Assembly (NCBI GenBank): GCA_942492715.1 | Contig: CALOFW010000012.1 | Span: forward strand, 434,001 to 498,000 | From: Sva-07 sp942492715 | Lineage (GTDB): Bacteria > Actinomycetota > Acidimicrobiia > Acidimicrobiales > Ilumatobacteraceae | Direction of reading: 5' to 3' | Length of the DNA stretch: 64,000 nucleotides | Shown: positions 8,877 to 16,225 of the stretch, in pieces | Layout of the letters: every line of letters begins with the position of its first letter | Numbering within the stretch: the stretch's first letter is position 1 | Translations under genes and position numbers: made by a program | The notes under the pieces: model-generated | Told to the model about the DNA's origin: nothing | Database searches by the model: none | Seen by the model: only the letters and a program-made list of their open reading frames with translations

Positions 8877-10057
8877 CGCAACGCTCCCGAACCGGCGGTG
8901 ACCTGCACACCGATCTGCACACCGATCGCTCCGGCCCGGGCGGCAACCGCTCAGCGCGCCGGGTGGCGCTCGACGCGCTGCGGCGGATCGAGGCCGATGG
9001 CGCCTACGCCAACCTCGTGCTCGGGCCGATGCTCACCACCTCGGGCCTCTCCGACATGGATCGCCGATTCGTCACCGAACTCGTCTACGGGACGACCCGG
9101 ATGCGCCGGGCATGCGACTCGATCGTCGACCGGTTCGTGACCTCACCGCCCGACGACGCGACCCGTTCGGTGCTGCGCCTCGGCGCGTACCAGCTGGTGT
9201 TCGCCGGCGTACCGCCGCACGCTGCGGTCGGTGAGACCGTGGGATTGGCGCCGAAGCGCACGCGGGGCTTCGTCAACGCAGTGCTCCGCAAGGTGTCGCG
9301 GCTGTCGATCGCCGAGATGGCCTGGCCATCCGAGGGGGCGCGGCTCAGCTACCCGGACTGGATGGTCGACCGGTTCCGACGTGAACTCGGCGACGATGCG
9401 ACCGCCGCGCTCGAACGGATGAACGTGGCCCCGTCGGTGACGACGCGCGCCGACGGTTACGTCCAGGACGAGTCGTCGCAGTGGGTGGCCGCCGCCGTCG
9501 CCGCCGGCGCAGGTGAGCGCGTGCTCGATGTGTGTGCAGCGCCGGGCGGCAAGGCGACGGCGATGGCGGGCGCTGGGGCCCGCGTGGTGGCCGCCGACCA
9601 GCGGGTCGGCCGCGCCCGGCTCGTGCAGGAGAACGCAGCGACCCTCCATCTCGATCTGCCGGTGGTCGCCGCCGACGGCCTCGCAGCGCCGTTCCGCCCG
9701 GGGTCGTTCGACGCCGTGTTGCTCGATGCGCCGTGTTCCGGGCTCGGGGCGCTGCGCCGCCGGGCCGATGCCCGCTGGCGGATCGAATCGAACGACATCA
9801 TCGAGCTGGCCGGTCTGCAGGCCCAGCTGCTGGCATCGGCTGCCGACTTGGTCGCTCCCGGCGGTCGGCTCGTGTACAGCGTGTGCACCATCACGGCGGC
9901 GGAGTCGGTGGATCACCCGACGCCGGAGGGCTTCGAGGTCGACCCGGCGGCCCCACCGGCCGGAACGTGGCGTTCGTTCGAGCAGGGGTGGCGCGTGCTT
10001 CCCCAGGATGCCGACACCGATGGCATGGTGTTGATTCGGTACCGTCGGGTGCCGTGA
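8873..10057 (+). CDS. rsmB: 16S rRNA (cytosine-C5) methyltransferase RsmB
   Basis: Methylates C967 (E. coli numbering) of 16S rRNA. 394 residues. The N-terminal ~150 residues are the NusB-like RNA-binding domain (VALDALRRIEADGAYANL, RFVTELVYGTTR). The catalytic domain has DVCAAPGGKATAMA (SAM loop), LLDAPCSGLGALRR (motif IV Cys) and YSVCT (motif VI catalytic Cys). GTG start in a GTGA overlap with fmt; its own stop overlaps the next gene the same way. Confidence 0.95.
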   Translation: MTQRSRTGGDLHTDLHTDRSGPGGNRSARRVALDALRRIEADGAYANLVLGPMLTTSGLSDMDRRFVTELVYGTTRMRRACDSIVDRFVTSPPDDATRSVLRLGAYQLVFAGVPPHAAVGETVGLAPKRTRGFVNAVLRKVSRLSIAEMAWPSEGARLSYPDWMVDRFRRELGDDATAALERMNVAPSVTTRADGYVQDESSQWVAAAVAAGAGERVLDVCAAPGGKATAMAGAGARVVAADQRVGRARLVQENAATLHLDLPVVAADGLAAPFRPGSFDAVLLDAPCSGLGALRRRADARWRIESNDIIELAGLQAQLLASAADLVAPGGRLVYSVCTITAAESVDHPTPEGFEVDPAAPPAGTWRSFEQGWRVLPQDADTDGMVLIRYRRVP

Positions 10058-10536
10058 CCGAAGCTGTCCGACCACTCGCCAAGGTGCTGACCGTCAGCGA
10101 CGGGGTCGTCCACGGAGCCCGCGACGATCTGAGCGGGCGAGCCCTCGTCGACCACCTGACGGCCAACGGCTTCGACGTCGTCGACCATCGGGTCACCGCC
10201 GACGGCGCCGACCTGGTCGCCGAGGCGCTGATGTCGTTGTGCGACGGGTTCTCCGGTCTGGTCGTGTCGACGGGCGGCACGGGGTTCGCCCCCCGTGACC
10301 AGACGCCGGAGGGAACACGGGCGGTGATCGAGCGCGAGGCGCCCGGCCTCGCCGAGGCGATGCGGCTGTGCAATCCGCTCGGTCGGCTCTCCCGTGGAAT
10401 CGCCGGCATCCGCGGCGAGGCGATCATCGTCAACACGCCCGGGAGCACCAAGGGATGCGTCGAGCAGCTCGACGCGGTGATCGACGTGCTCCCGCACGCC
10501 CTCCGCCTCCTCCACGACACCGAAACCGGCCACTGA
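10054..10536 (+). CDS. MogA/MoaB-type molybdopterin adenylyltransferase
   Basis: 160 residues, MoCF-biosynthesis fold. Motifs are LTVSDG near the N-terminus, VVSTGGTGFAPRDQTPE in the middle and NTPGSTKGC near the C-terminus, which bind molybdopterin and the nucleotide. It acts in molybdenum cofactor synthesis, matching the molybdopterin oxidoreductase at 56265-57818. GTG 10054 overlaps the rsmB stop. Assignment between MogA and MoaB is not safe from sequence alone. Confidence 0.85.
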   Translation: MTEAVRPLAKVLTVSDGVVHGARDDLSGRALVDHLTANGFDVVDHRVTADGADLVAEALMSLCDGFSGLVVSTGGTGFAPRDQTPEGTRAVIEREAPGLAEAMRLCNPLGRLSRGIAGIRGEAIIVNTPGSTKGCVEQLDAVIDVLPHALRLLHDTETGH

Positions 10537-10550
10537 CCCGCACGCCACCA

Positions 10551-10610
10551 TCCCGTTTGCGTGAGATTCTGGGTGGGGCGGGTCACCCAAATCTCGCCGC
10601 AAACAGGAAG
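10551..10610. repeat. 60-bp imperfect palindrome, copy 1
   Basis: Begins TCCCGTTTGCG and ends CGCAAACAGGAAG. The arms pair through TCCCGTTTGCG, GAGATT/AATCTC and TGGGTG/CACCCA, giving a long hairpin of roughly 25 pairs with small bulges. It differs from copy 2 at four positions. It lies in the gap between the mogA-like gene and hisG. No transposase or terminal direct repeat is visible. Confidence 0.85.
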
Positions 10611-10622
10611 TGGGCGCTCCTG

Positions 10623-10682
10623 TCCCGTTTGTGTGAGGTTCTGGGTGGGGTGGGTCACCCAAATCTCGCCGCAAACGGGAAG
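10623..10682. repeat. 60-bp imperfect palindrome, copy 2
   Basis: Second unit, 72 bases from the first start to start. The four differences from copy 1 include C to T and A to G changes in the left arm that keep G-U pairing in RNA, and an A to G change in the right arm that removes a mismatch. It ends 9 bases before the hisG -10 hexamer. REP-like or terminator/attenuator roles are both possible. Confidence 0.85.
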
Positions 10683-10691
10683 GTGGGTGGT

Positions 10692-10697
10692 TAGCCT
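10692..10697 (+). promoter_or_regulatory. -10 element TAGCCT of hisG
   Basis: TAGCCT followed by 8 bases and the hisG ATG. With a start site about 7-8 bases after the hexamer the mRNA would begin at or next to the ATG. No clear -35 is seen. The same hexamer precedes def, the pheST leader peptide and the 62315 gene. Confidence 0.6.
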
Positions 10698-10705
10698 CGG
10701 CGGGC

Positions 10706-11578
10706 ATGCTGCGACTGGTCCTTCCGAAAGGTTCCCTGGAGAAGGCGACGCTCGAACTCTTCGCCGCTGCTGACCTGCCGGTGAGCCGTTCCTCGACCGT
10801 CGACTACCAGGCGACGATCGACGACCCCCGGATCGACTCGGTGCGCATCCTGCGCCCGCAGGAGATCCCGATGTACGTCGCCGAAGGGCTCTTCGACATC
10901 GGGATCACCGGTCGCGACTGGGTGGAGGAGACCGGCAGCGTCGTCGAGAGCCTCGGCGAACTCAAGTACTCCAAGGCCACCAGCAACCCGATCAAGCTGG
11001 TGGTCGCCGTCGCCGGTGACAACCCGGCGACGTCGGCGGCCGATCTCCCGAGCGGCGTCCGGGTGCAGTCGGAGTACCCGGAGCTCACCAAGCGGTTCTT
11101 CGCCGACCGTGGCGTCGATGCCGAGGTCAGGCTGTCGTACGGCGCCACCGAGGCCAAGATCCCCGACATCGCCGACTGCGTCGTCGAGATCACCGAGACC
11201 GGCCGGGCGCTCCGCGCCGCAGGCCTCAAGGTGATCGACACGATCCTGCTCAGCTACACCGAGGTGGTGGCCAACCCGGCGGCGGCGAAGGATCCCGAGA
11301 AGCGGCGGGCGATGGAACAGATCATGACGCTGCTGAACGGCGTGCTCGACGCCCGTGGCAAGGTGCTGCTGAAGCTCAACGTCACCGAGGAGCGCAAGGA
11401 TGCCGTCCTCTCCGTGCTGCCGTCGATGAAGTCCCCGACGATGTCCCCGCTCGCCGGGGGCGGGTACGCCGTCGAATCGGTCGTCGAGAAGCAGAAGATC
11501 AACCTGGTGATCCCGGCGCTGATCGACGCCGGCGCCACCGATCTCGTCGAGATGGCGATCGCCAAGATCGTGCCGTGA
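10706..11578 (+). CDS. hisG: ATP phosphoribosyltransferase, long form
   Basis: First step of histidine synthesis: ATP plus PRPP gives phosphoribosyl-ATP. 290 residues, so the long form with a C-terminal ACT-like regulatory domain (from about SVLPSMKSPTMSPLAGGG) that usually binds histidine. N-terminal LRLVLPKGSLEKATLELF and the ADCVVEITETGRALRAAGL PRPP-binding loop are clear. The rest of the his pathway is not in the window. Its TGA overlaps the next start in GTGA. Confidence 0.96.
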   Translation: MLRLVLPKGSLEKATLELFAAADLPVSRSSTVDYQATIDDPRIDSVRILRPQEIPMYVAEGLFDIGITGRDWVEETGSVVESLGELKYSKATSNPIKLVVAVAGDNPATSAADLPSGVRVQSEYPELTKRFFADRGVDAEVRLSYGATEAKIPDIADCVVEITETGRALRAAGLKVIDTILLSYTEVVANPAAAKDPEKRRAMEQIMTLLNGVLDARGKVLLKLNVTEERKDAVLSVLPSMKSPTMSPLAGGGYAVESVVEKQKINLVIPALIDAGATDLVEMAIAKIVP

Positions 11579-11793
11579 CGGAACTCGATCGGGGAACCGG
11601 CCGACGCGGCGTCGTGACGGCGTTCGACGAGCAGTCCGGACTGGGGGTCGTCACGGCCGAGAACGGCACCGACCACCCGTTCCACTGCATCGAGATCGCC
11701 GACGGCACCCGCACGATCGAGGTCGGCGCCGAGGTCAGCTTCGACCTGCTCGCGAAGTTCGGTCGATGGGAAGCGGCCAACGTCGGTCGATGA
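11575..11793 (+). CDS. Small cold-shock-like OB-fold protein
   Basis: 72 residues. GVVTAFDEQSGLGVVTAEN, HCIEIADG and GAEVSFDLL follow the pattern of a CspA-type beta barrel, but the RNP1 aromatic motif KGFGFI is reduced to SGLGVV, so RNA binding may differ from classical CspA. GTG 11575 overlaps the hisG stop and its own stop overlaps the next start in ATGA, so it is co-translated with both. Role unknown. Confidence 0.75.
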   Translation: MTELDRGTGRRGVVTAFDEQSGLGVVTAENGTDHPFHCIEIADGTRTIEVGAEVSFDLLAKFGRWEAANVGR

Positions 11794-12113
11794 CCGATCC
11801 CTCGGCGGAGCGGGAGCGTCGGATCATCGACGTGCTCATGGCGTTGCGCGAGGGCGAGGTGACCACCTACGGCGACGTCGCAGAGGTCGCGGGGCACCCG
11901 AGGCAGGCGCGCCTGGTCGGCAGGATCCTGGCGACCACCGAGGTGGACGTGCCCTGGTGGCGGGTGGTCAACGCGTCAGGGCAGCTGGTCGCGGGCAATC
12001 CGTTGCTGCAGGCGCAACTCCTGCGGGAGGAAGGTGTGGCGGTCCGCGACGGGCGGGTCAGGGACGCGCCGTCGGGGCGATTCAGTCGGACGTTGCGTCG
12101 GCCTGGCCCTTGA
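11790..12113 (+). CDS. Alkyltransferase-like (Atl) DNA-repair protein
   Basis: 107 residues, the C-terminal DNA-binding domain of O6-alkylguanine-DNA alkyltransferases (EGEVTTYGDVAEVAGHPRQARLVG). The acceptor motif PCHRV is replaced by PWWRV, so it cannot take the alkyl group itself. Atl proteins with W at the Cys position mark O6-alkylguanine for nucleotide excision repair; by analogy this one may too. The ATG overlaps the previous stop. Its 3' end overlaps the convergent DUF1844 gene by 32 bases. Confidence 0.87.
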   Translation: MTDPSAERERRIIDVLMALREGEVTTYGDVAEVAGHPRQARLVGRILATTEVDVPWWRVVNASGQLVAGNPLLQAQLLREEGVAVRDGRVRDAPSGRFSRTLRRPGP

Positions 12114-12480
12114 TCTGGACGAATGCCAGCCGGATGTTCGCCAGCGCATCCTGCATCGTGGCGGCGTCCTCGCCGAGCCGGTCACCGAGACCGTCGACCA
12201 GACACGCGACCGCATCGATCGCCAGCACGGCCTGATGCAGGTCGGGCGGCGACGCCGACAGATGGATCGCGGCGAGCTCGTAGAGTCCCATCACGTGGTT
12301 GGTGACCACGACCTCGGCGGGGATCTCCGCCAGCCGGGATCGGGCCTCGCTCATCTCGCGTTCGGCTTGGGCGATCATGTCGAGCTGCTCGTCGTCGAGC
12401 TCGAGCTCGGTGTCGTCGACGTCGGTGGCGTGGTCGCCGACCGCCGAGTCAGAGGTTTCGTCAGAGGTTTCGTCACTCAC
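12082..12480 (-). CDS. DUF1844 family protein
   Basis: 132 residues. An acidic N-terminus with a duplicated SDET unit is followed by the conserved DUF1844 helical region (VTNHVMGLYELAAIHL, AVLAIDAVACLVDGLG). Function not known; in actinobacteria the family commonly sits next to infC, as here. GTG 12480 is chosen because TAGGGT (12488-12493 on the minus strand) ends 7 bases before it, predicting a leaderless mRNA. Convergent overlap with the atl-like gene. Confidence 0.88.
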   Translation of the reverse strand: MSDETSDETSDSAVGDHATDVDDTELELDDEQLDMIAQAEREMSEARSRLAEIPAEVVVTNHVMGLYELAAIHLSASPPDLHQAVLAIDAVACLVDGLGDRLGEDAATMQDALANIRLAFVQIKGQADATSD

Positions 12481-12486
12481 GTGCGC

Positions 12487-12493
12487 TACCCTA
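12487..12493. promoter_or_regulatory. Bidirectional -10: infC leader (+) and DUF1844 gene (-)
   Basis: The heptamer TACCCTA reads TACCCT on the plus strand (12487-12492) and TAGGGT on the minus strand (12488-12493). The minus copy is correctly placed for the DUF1844 GTG at 12480. The plus copy would start the infC leader at about 12499. The two -10 hexamers share five bases, so both promoters cannot be bound at once. Confidence 0.55.
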
Positions 12494-12498
12494 CCGAC

Positions 12499-12754
12499 CA
12501 CAATTGAGGCGAAGTGGGGGAGACCCCCACCTGGCCACCATCTGCAGTGATGCAACCGGTGCGTCCAGGTCACAAGGCTGAGACCAGCCCCAGGCCGCGT
12601 CGCTCCCATTCGGGAGTGACCAACGTGGTCAGTGTCGGGTCGCTCCGCGTGCGGTTCGCGTCGAGCACCGACAATTCAGACACTGGGGAGGCCCATTGCA
12701 CAGGAGTGATCAGCCATAGCACCGCGACCAGAACAACGTGGCGACCAGCACCGC
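12499..12754 (+). promoter_or_regulatory. Structured 5' leader of infC-rpmI-rplT
   Basis: A non-coding leader of about 250 bases. Hairpins seen are GTGGGGG-AGA-CCCCCAC (12514-12530), TCCC-ATTC-GGGA near 12606-12617 and TGACCA-ACG-TGGTCA at 12617-12631. IF3 operons in other bacteria are autoregulated through L20- or IF3-sensing leaders, so a similar role is plausible, but no known leader family was recognised by eye. Confidence 0.45.
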
Positions 12755-13402
12755 GTGAACGACCGCATCCGATCTCGTGAAGTCCGACTCATCGGACCGA
12801 CCGGGGACCAACTCGGAATCAAGCCCGTTCCCGAAGCGCTGAGAATGGCCCGAGGTCTCGAACTCGACTTGGTCGAAGTGGCCCCGAACGCCAATCCTCC
12901 CGTCTGCCGGATCATGGATTACGGCAAGTTCAAGTACGAGGAGGGCCAGAAGGCCAAGGAAGCCCGCAAGAAGTCGACCAACGTGTCGGTGAAGGAAGTC
13001 AAGTACCGGCCGAAGATCGGCAAGGGTGACTTCGACACCAAGACACGCAACGTGATCCGCTTCATCGACGAGGGTCACAAGGTCAAGATCACCTTGCAGT
13101 TCCGCGGACGCGAGATGGCACACCCAGAGCTCGGGTCGAAGATCCTCGACGACGTGCTCGAAGCGGTGGGTCCGGCAGCAAAGGTCGACACGCAGGCGCG
13201 GCTCGAGGGCCGCAGCATGTCGATGACGTTGTCGCCGGACAAGCAGGCCCAAGAAGCGATGAAGAAGGCGGCGGTCGAAGCCGAGCGCAAGGCCCAGGCC
13301 GAACAGGCCGAAGCCGACCAGGCGCGGGAAGCGATCGTCGCCAGCGAACCAGGAGAAGGAGCATCCGATGCCGAAGATGAAAACGTCGAAGACGGCAGCT
13401 AA
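12755..13402 (+). CDS. infC: Translation initiation factor IF-3
   Basis: Binds the 30S subunit and enforces correct start-codon choice. 215 residues from GTG 12755, with the N-domain (REVRLIGPTGDQLGI, DLVEVAPNANPPVCRIMDYG) and C-domain (EVKYRPKIGKGDFDTK, VKITLQFRGREMAHPELG). A charged tail of about 45 residues extends past the usual end. The family motif RINDRIR is RVNDRIR here with its R upstream of the GTG, so translation may begin at ATA 12716 after AGGAG (12702-12706). The 3' end overlaps rpmI by 35 bases. Confidence 0.93.
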   Translation: MNDRIRSREVRLIGPTGDQLGIKPVPEALRMARGLELDLVEVAPNANPPVCRIMDYGKFKYEEGQKAKEARKKSTNVSVKEVKYRPKIGKGDFDTKTRNVIRFIDEGHKVKITLQFRGREMAHPELGSKILDDVLEAVGPAAKVDTQARLEGRSMSMTLSPDKQAQEAMKKAAVEAERKAQAEQAEADQAREAIVASEPGEGASDAEDENVEDGS

Positions 13403-13565
13403 GCGATTCAAGAAGACCGGTACCGGTCGTCTGCGTCACGAGCAGCAGAACAATCAGCACAAGTTCGAGTACAAGACGTCGTCGCGCAAGCACCGCCTCG
13501 ACCGTGATGCCGACGTGCATTCGAGCGACGAGAAGAAGATCAAGCGCCTCCTCGCCGAGCGCTGA
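13368..13565 (+). CDS. rpmI: 50S ribosomal protein L35
   Basis: 65 residues, basic, with the L35 N-terminus PKMKTSKTAAKRFKKTGTG. Start ATG 13368 follows AGGAGAAGGAG inside the end of infC, so the two reading frames overlap by 35 bases and are likely coupled. Part of the conserved infC-rpmI-rplT operon. Confidence 0.97.
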   Translation: MPKMKTSKTAAKRFKKTGTGRLRHEQQNNQHKFEYKTSSRKHRLDRDADVHSSDEKKIKRLLAER

Positions 13566-13626
13566 GACAACCGAGAGATTCATGACGGGGTTTCGCCCCG
13601 CCTGAACGTTCCGAGGAGGAAACGAA

Positions 13627-13983
13627 ATGGCACGTGTGAAGCGTGGTGTGGCGTCGAAGAAGCGCCACAAGAAGGTACTGAAGCAGGCCAAGGGCTACTA
13701 CGGCAACAAGAGCCGTTCGTTCCGGGCCGCCAACGAGCAGGTCATGCGGTCGGGCAACTATGCCTTCCGTGATCGTCGCGCCCGCAAGGGCGAGATGCGT
13801 CGTCTGTGGATCCAGCGCATCAACGCCGGTACCCGTCAGCACGACATGAGCTACAGCCGGTTCATCGCCGGGCTGAACGCCGCCGGCATCGAGGTCGACC
13901 GCAAGATCCTCTCGGATCTGGCGATCACCGACCCGGCCGCCTTCGGCAAGCTCGTCGAGACCGCCAAGGGCGCGCTGGCCTGA
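13627..13983 (+). CDS. rplT: 50S ribosomal protein L20
   Basis: 118 residues, with the L20 N-terminal extension ARVKRGVASKKRHKKVLK and the core RRLWIQRINAGTRQHDMSYS. A strong GAGGAGG precedes ATG 13627. The 61-base gap from rpmI holds the hairpin CGGGG-TTTCG-CCCCG. L20 often represses its own operon by binding the mRNA; whether it does so here cannot be read from the sequence. Confidence 0.97.
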   Translation: MARVKRGVASKKRHKKVLKQAKGYYGNKSRSFRAANEQVMRSGNYAFRDRRARKGEMRRLWIQRINAGTRQHDMSYSRFIAGLNAAGIEVDRKILSDLAITDPAAFGKLVETAKGALA

Positions 13984-14002
13984 ACGGCCACGCACGTGCA
14001 CG

Positions 14003-14779
14003 ATGAGTGCGCTGGCGTTCAACAACAGCAAGGTTCAAGAACTGCGGCGCCTCCTGGGGCGCCGCAGTTCGCGTCACGACGCCGGTCGCTTCGTGGTGGA
14101 AGGCCCCGTGCTGGTCGCCGAGGCGGTCGCGGCGGGCTGGACGTGCGAGGCGCAGTTCGTGCCCGCCGGCTCGGATGCGGCGATCGATGGCGCCGGGCCC
14201 GTGTTCGAACTCGCCGACGGCGTGCTCGAACGAGTCGGCTCGACCGACACCCCGCAGGCACCGCTGGCCGTTGTTGCGATGCCCGACGCCGATCCGGGGC
14301 TCCTGGCCACGGCCCACTTCGTCGTCGTGCTCGACCGTGTGACCGATCCGGGCAACCTCGGGACCATCCTGCGGTCGGCTGAGGCCGCGGGCGCCGACCT
14401 GGTCGTGCTCACGTCCGGCAGCGTCGATCCCTACAACCCGAAGGTGGTGCGGTCGTCGGCCGGCGCCGTGTTCCACGTCCCGGTGGTGGCTGCCGAGATC
14501 GCCGAGGTGGCAGCAGCCGGCATCCGCCTGTTCGGCACGACGAGTCACCATCATCCGGGTCGAACCGTGACGTCACACACCGAGGCCGACTTCACGGGCC
14601 GGACAGCGCTCGTGATGGGCAACGAGGCGGCGGGCCTCCCGGACGCATGGAACGACGACGTCGGGCCGATCGGGTCGTGGGTGACGATCCCCCACCAGGG
14701 CCGCAGTGAGTCGCTCAACGTGGCAATGGCGACGACGGTGCTGGCGTTCGAGGCGGCGCGACAGCGCCGGGGTCAGTGA
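14003..14779 (+). CDS. SpoU (TrmH-family) RNA 2'-O-methyltransferase
   Basis: 258 residues. The N-terminal substrate-binding domain has HDAGRFVVEGPVLVAEA. The knotted SPOUT domain has motif 1 DRVTDPGNLGTILRSAEAAG, motif 2 VMGNEAAGLP and motif 3 SLNVAMATTVLAFEAAR. Actinobacterial homologues lie between rplT and pheS, and here pheS is about 7 kb further on. It probably methylates 23S rRNA, but the site is unknown. The end overlaps the convergent acetyltransferase gene by 7 bases. Confidence 0.93.
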   Translation: MSALAFNNSKVQELRRLLGRRSSRHDAGRFVVEGPVLVAEAVAAGWTCEAQFVPAGSDAAIDGAGPVFELADGVLERVGSTDTPQAPLAVVAMPDADPGLLATAHFVVVLDRVTDPGNLGTILRSAEAAGADLVVLTSGSVDPYNPKVVRSSAGAVFHVPVVAAEIAEVAAAGIRLFGTTSHHHPGRTVTSHTEADFTGRTALVMGNEAAGLPDAWNDDVGPIGSWVTIPHQGRSESLNVAMATTVLAFEAARQRRGQ

Positions 14780-15210
14780 TCGTCGAGCACGTCGAACGAC
14801 GCCGGGTACAGCACGTGGCCCCGCAGTGACGGGTCGTCGTTCGTCAGTCGCAGTACTTGGGCCACCTCGGCCGGTGCCCAGTCGGGCAGCGGCATCGTGA
14901 TCTCGTGCCCGGCTGCGGCCTCGAAGCCGAAGCGTGAGTAGTAGCCAGGGTCGCCCTCGAGGACGATCAGCCGCTCTCCACGCCGGTCGGCCAGGTCGGT
15001 GACCGACCGAACCAGTTCGCTCCCGACGCCACGACCGTGGAGATCCGGGTCGACGGCGAGCGGTGACAGCATCACGATGTCGTGCTCGGCGCCGGCGTCG
15101 GTGTCGACGTCCTCGTCGACCAGTCGGCAGCCGCTGACCATCACGTGACCCACGACGGTCTCGCCGTGATCGGCCGGTGCCTCGGGTCGGATCGTGATGT
15201 CGAGCGTCAC
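14773..15210 (-). CDS. GNAT acetyltransferase (YhbS-like) with short N-terminus
   Basis: 145 residues. The acetyl-CoA loop LHGRGVGSELVRS and the GDPGYYSRFGFEAA signature place it with YhbS-like N-acetyltransferases. The usual N-terminal ~45 residues between the first strand (IRPEAPADH) and EVVGHV are absent: ADHG runs directly into ETVVGHVMVSG. This looks like an in-frame deletion of helices 1-2, so activity is doubtful. GTG 15210 is 6 bases from TACTCT (15217-15222), a leaderless arrangement. Confidence 0.8.
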   Translation of the reverse strand: MTLDITIRPEAPADHGETVVGHVMVSGCRLVDEDVDTDAGAEHDIVMLSPLAVDPDLHGRGVGSELVRSVTDLADRRGERLIVLEGDPGYYSRFGFEAAAGHEITMPLPDWAPAEVAQVLRLTNDDPSLRGHVLYPASFDVLDDH

Positions 15211-15214
15211 GCGC

Positions 15215-16150
15215 TCAGAGTACGCCGAGCCCGATCATCGCCGCCGCGGCAATCGCGATGCCGATCCGGTACCAACCGAAGATCGACAGCGGTCTGGTTC
15301 TCAGGAACGCGACGAGCCACCGCACCGCGATCACTGCGGTGATGAACGCGACGATGCCGCCGAGGAGCGGCGTTCGCCACCCGTACTCGTCGAGAATGGT
15401 CTGGCCGTCCCGTGCAAGGTCGTAGAACGTCGCAGCGGAGAGCGTTGCGAGTCCGAGGAGGAAGCTGAACTCGACGGCGGCCGCCATGCTCGCCCCGATG
15501 GCCAGGGCCGCGGCGATCGTGACGAGACTGCGGCTCATCCCCGGCCACAGTGCCAGGATCTGCGCGAGACCGATGATCGCGGCGTTGCGGACGGTGAATG
15601 CCGTCAGCTCCGTGGTGCCGGGGCGGGGGTTCCACCAGACGAGGAACAGGCCCCCGACCATCCAGGCTGCGATCACCGGCCACGCCCCGAACAGCTGGTC
15701 CTTGATCGTGTCGCCGAGCAACAGCCCGACGAACGCCGCGGGCACGAACGCGATGACGAGGCGCCCCAGCAGGCGCCGACCATCGGTGTCGCGACCGATC
15801 ATGCCGCTCGTGAGCTGGCCCAGACGCCGCCAGTAGAGCATCACCACGGCGAGGATCGCTCCGATCTGGATCGCGATCACATAGGTGTCTGCGGCCGCTT
15901 TCGCTTCGCCCTCGCCGAGGTCGAGCAGCCGCTGCGTGACCAGCAGGTGCCCGGTCGACGACACCGGCAGGTACTCGGTGAACCCTTCGACGGCACCGAG
16001 GATGATCGCCTTCAGCGGAGTGAGCGGTCCCTCGGTGTTCAGCGACAACAGGATCATCGAGACGACCGCGACGATCGCTCCAACGATCAGCGCGCCGACG
16101 CGCTGACGATCGGATGGCCTGCGGCCGACTCTGCGTTCGGTTGTGGACAT
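15215..16150 (-). CDS. uppP: Undecaprenyl-diphosphatase UppP (BacA)
   Basis: Integral membrane enzyme that recycles undecaprenyl diphosphate for peptidoglycan synthesis; high expression gives bacitracin resistance in other bacteria. 311 residues, with a ~30-residue charged N-terminal extension. Catalytic motifs are EGFTEYLPVSSTGHL and PGMSRSLVTI. About eight hydrophobic segments are visible. TACCGT (16159-16164, minus strand) ends 8 bases before ATG 16150, so a leaderless mRNA is likely. Confidence 0.95.
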   Translation of the reverse strand: MSTTERRVGRRPSDRQRVGALIVGAIVAVVSMILLSLNTEGPLTPLKAIILGAVEGFTEYLPVSSTGHLLVTQRLLDLGEGEAKAAADTYVIAIQIGAILAVVMLYWRRLGQLTSGMIGRDTDGRRLLGRLVIAFVPAAFVGLLLGDTIKDQLFGAWPVIAAWMVGGLFLVWWNPRPGTTELTAFTVRNAAIIGLAQILALWPGMSRSLVTIAAALAIGASMAAAVEFSFLLGLATLSAATFYDLARDGQTILDEYGWRTPLLGGIVAFITAVIAVRWLVAFLRTRPLSIFGWYRIGIAIAAAAMIGLGVL

Positions 16151-16225
16151 TCCGATGGACGGTAGCGGTCGTACGTCGCCGACGGGCGACTACTCGAGCT
16201 CCGGCGTGTCGTGCCTCGTCGGTGC

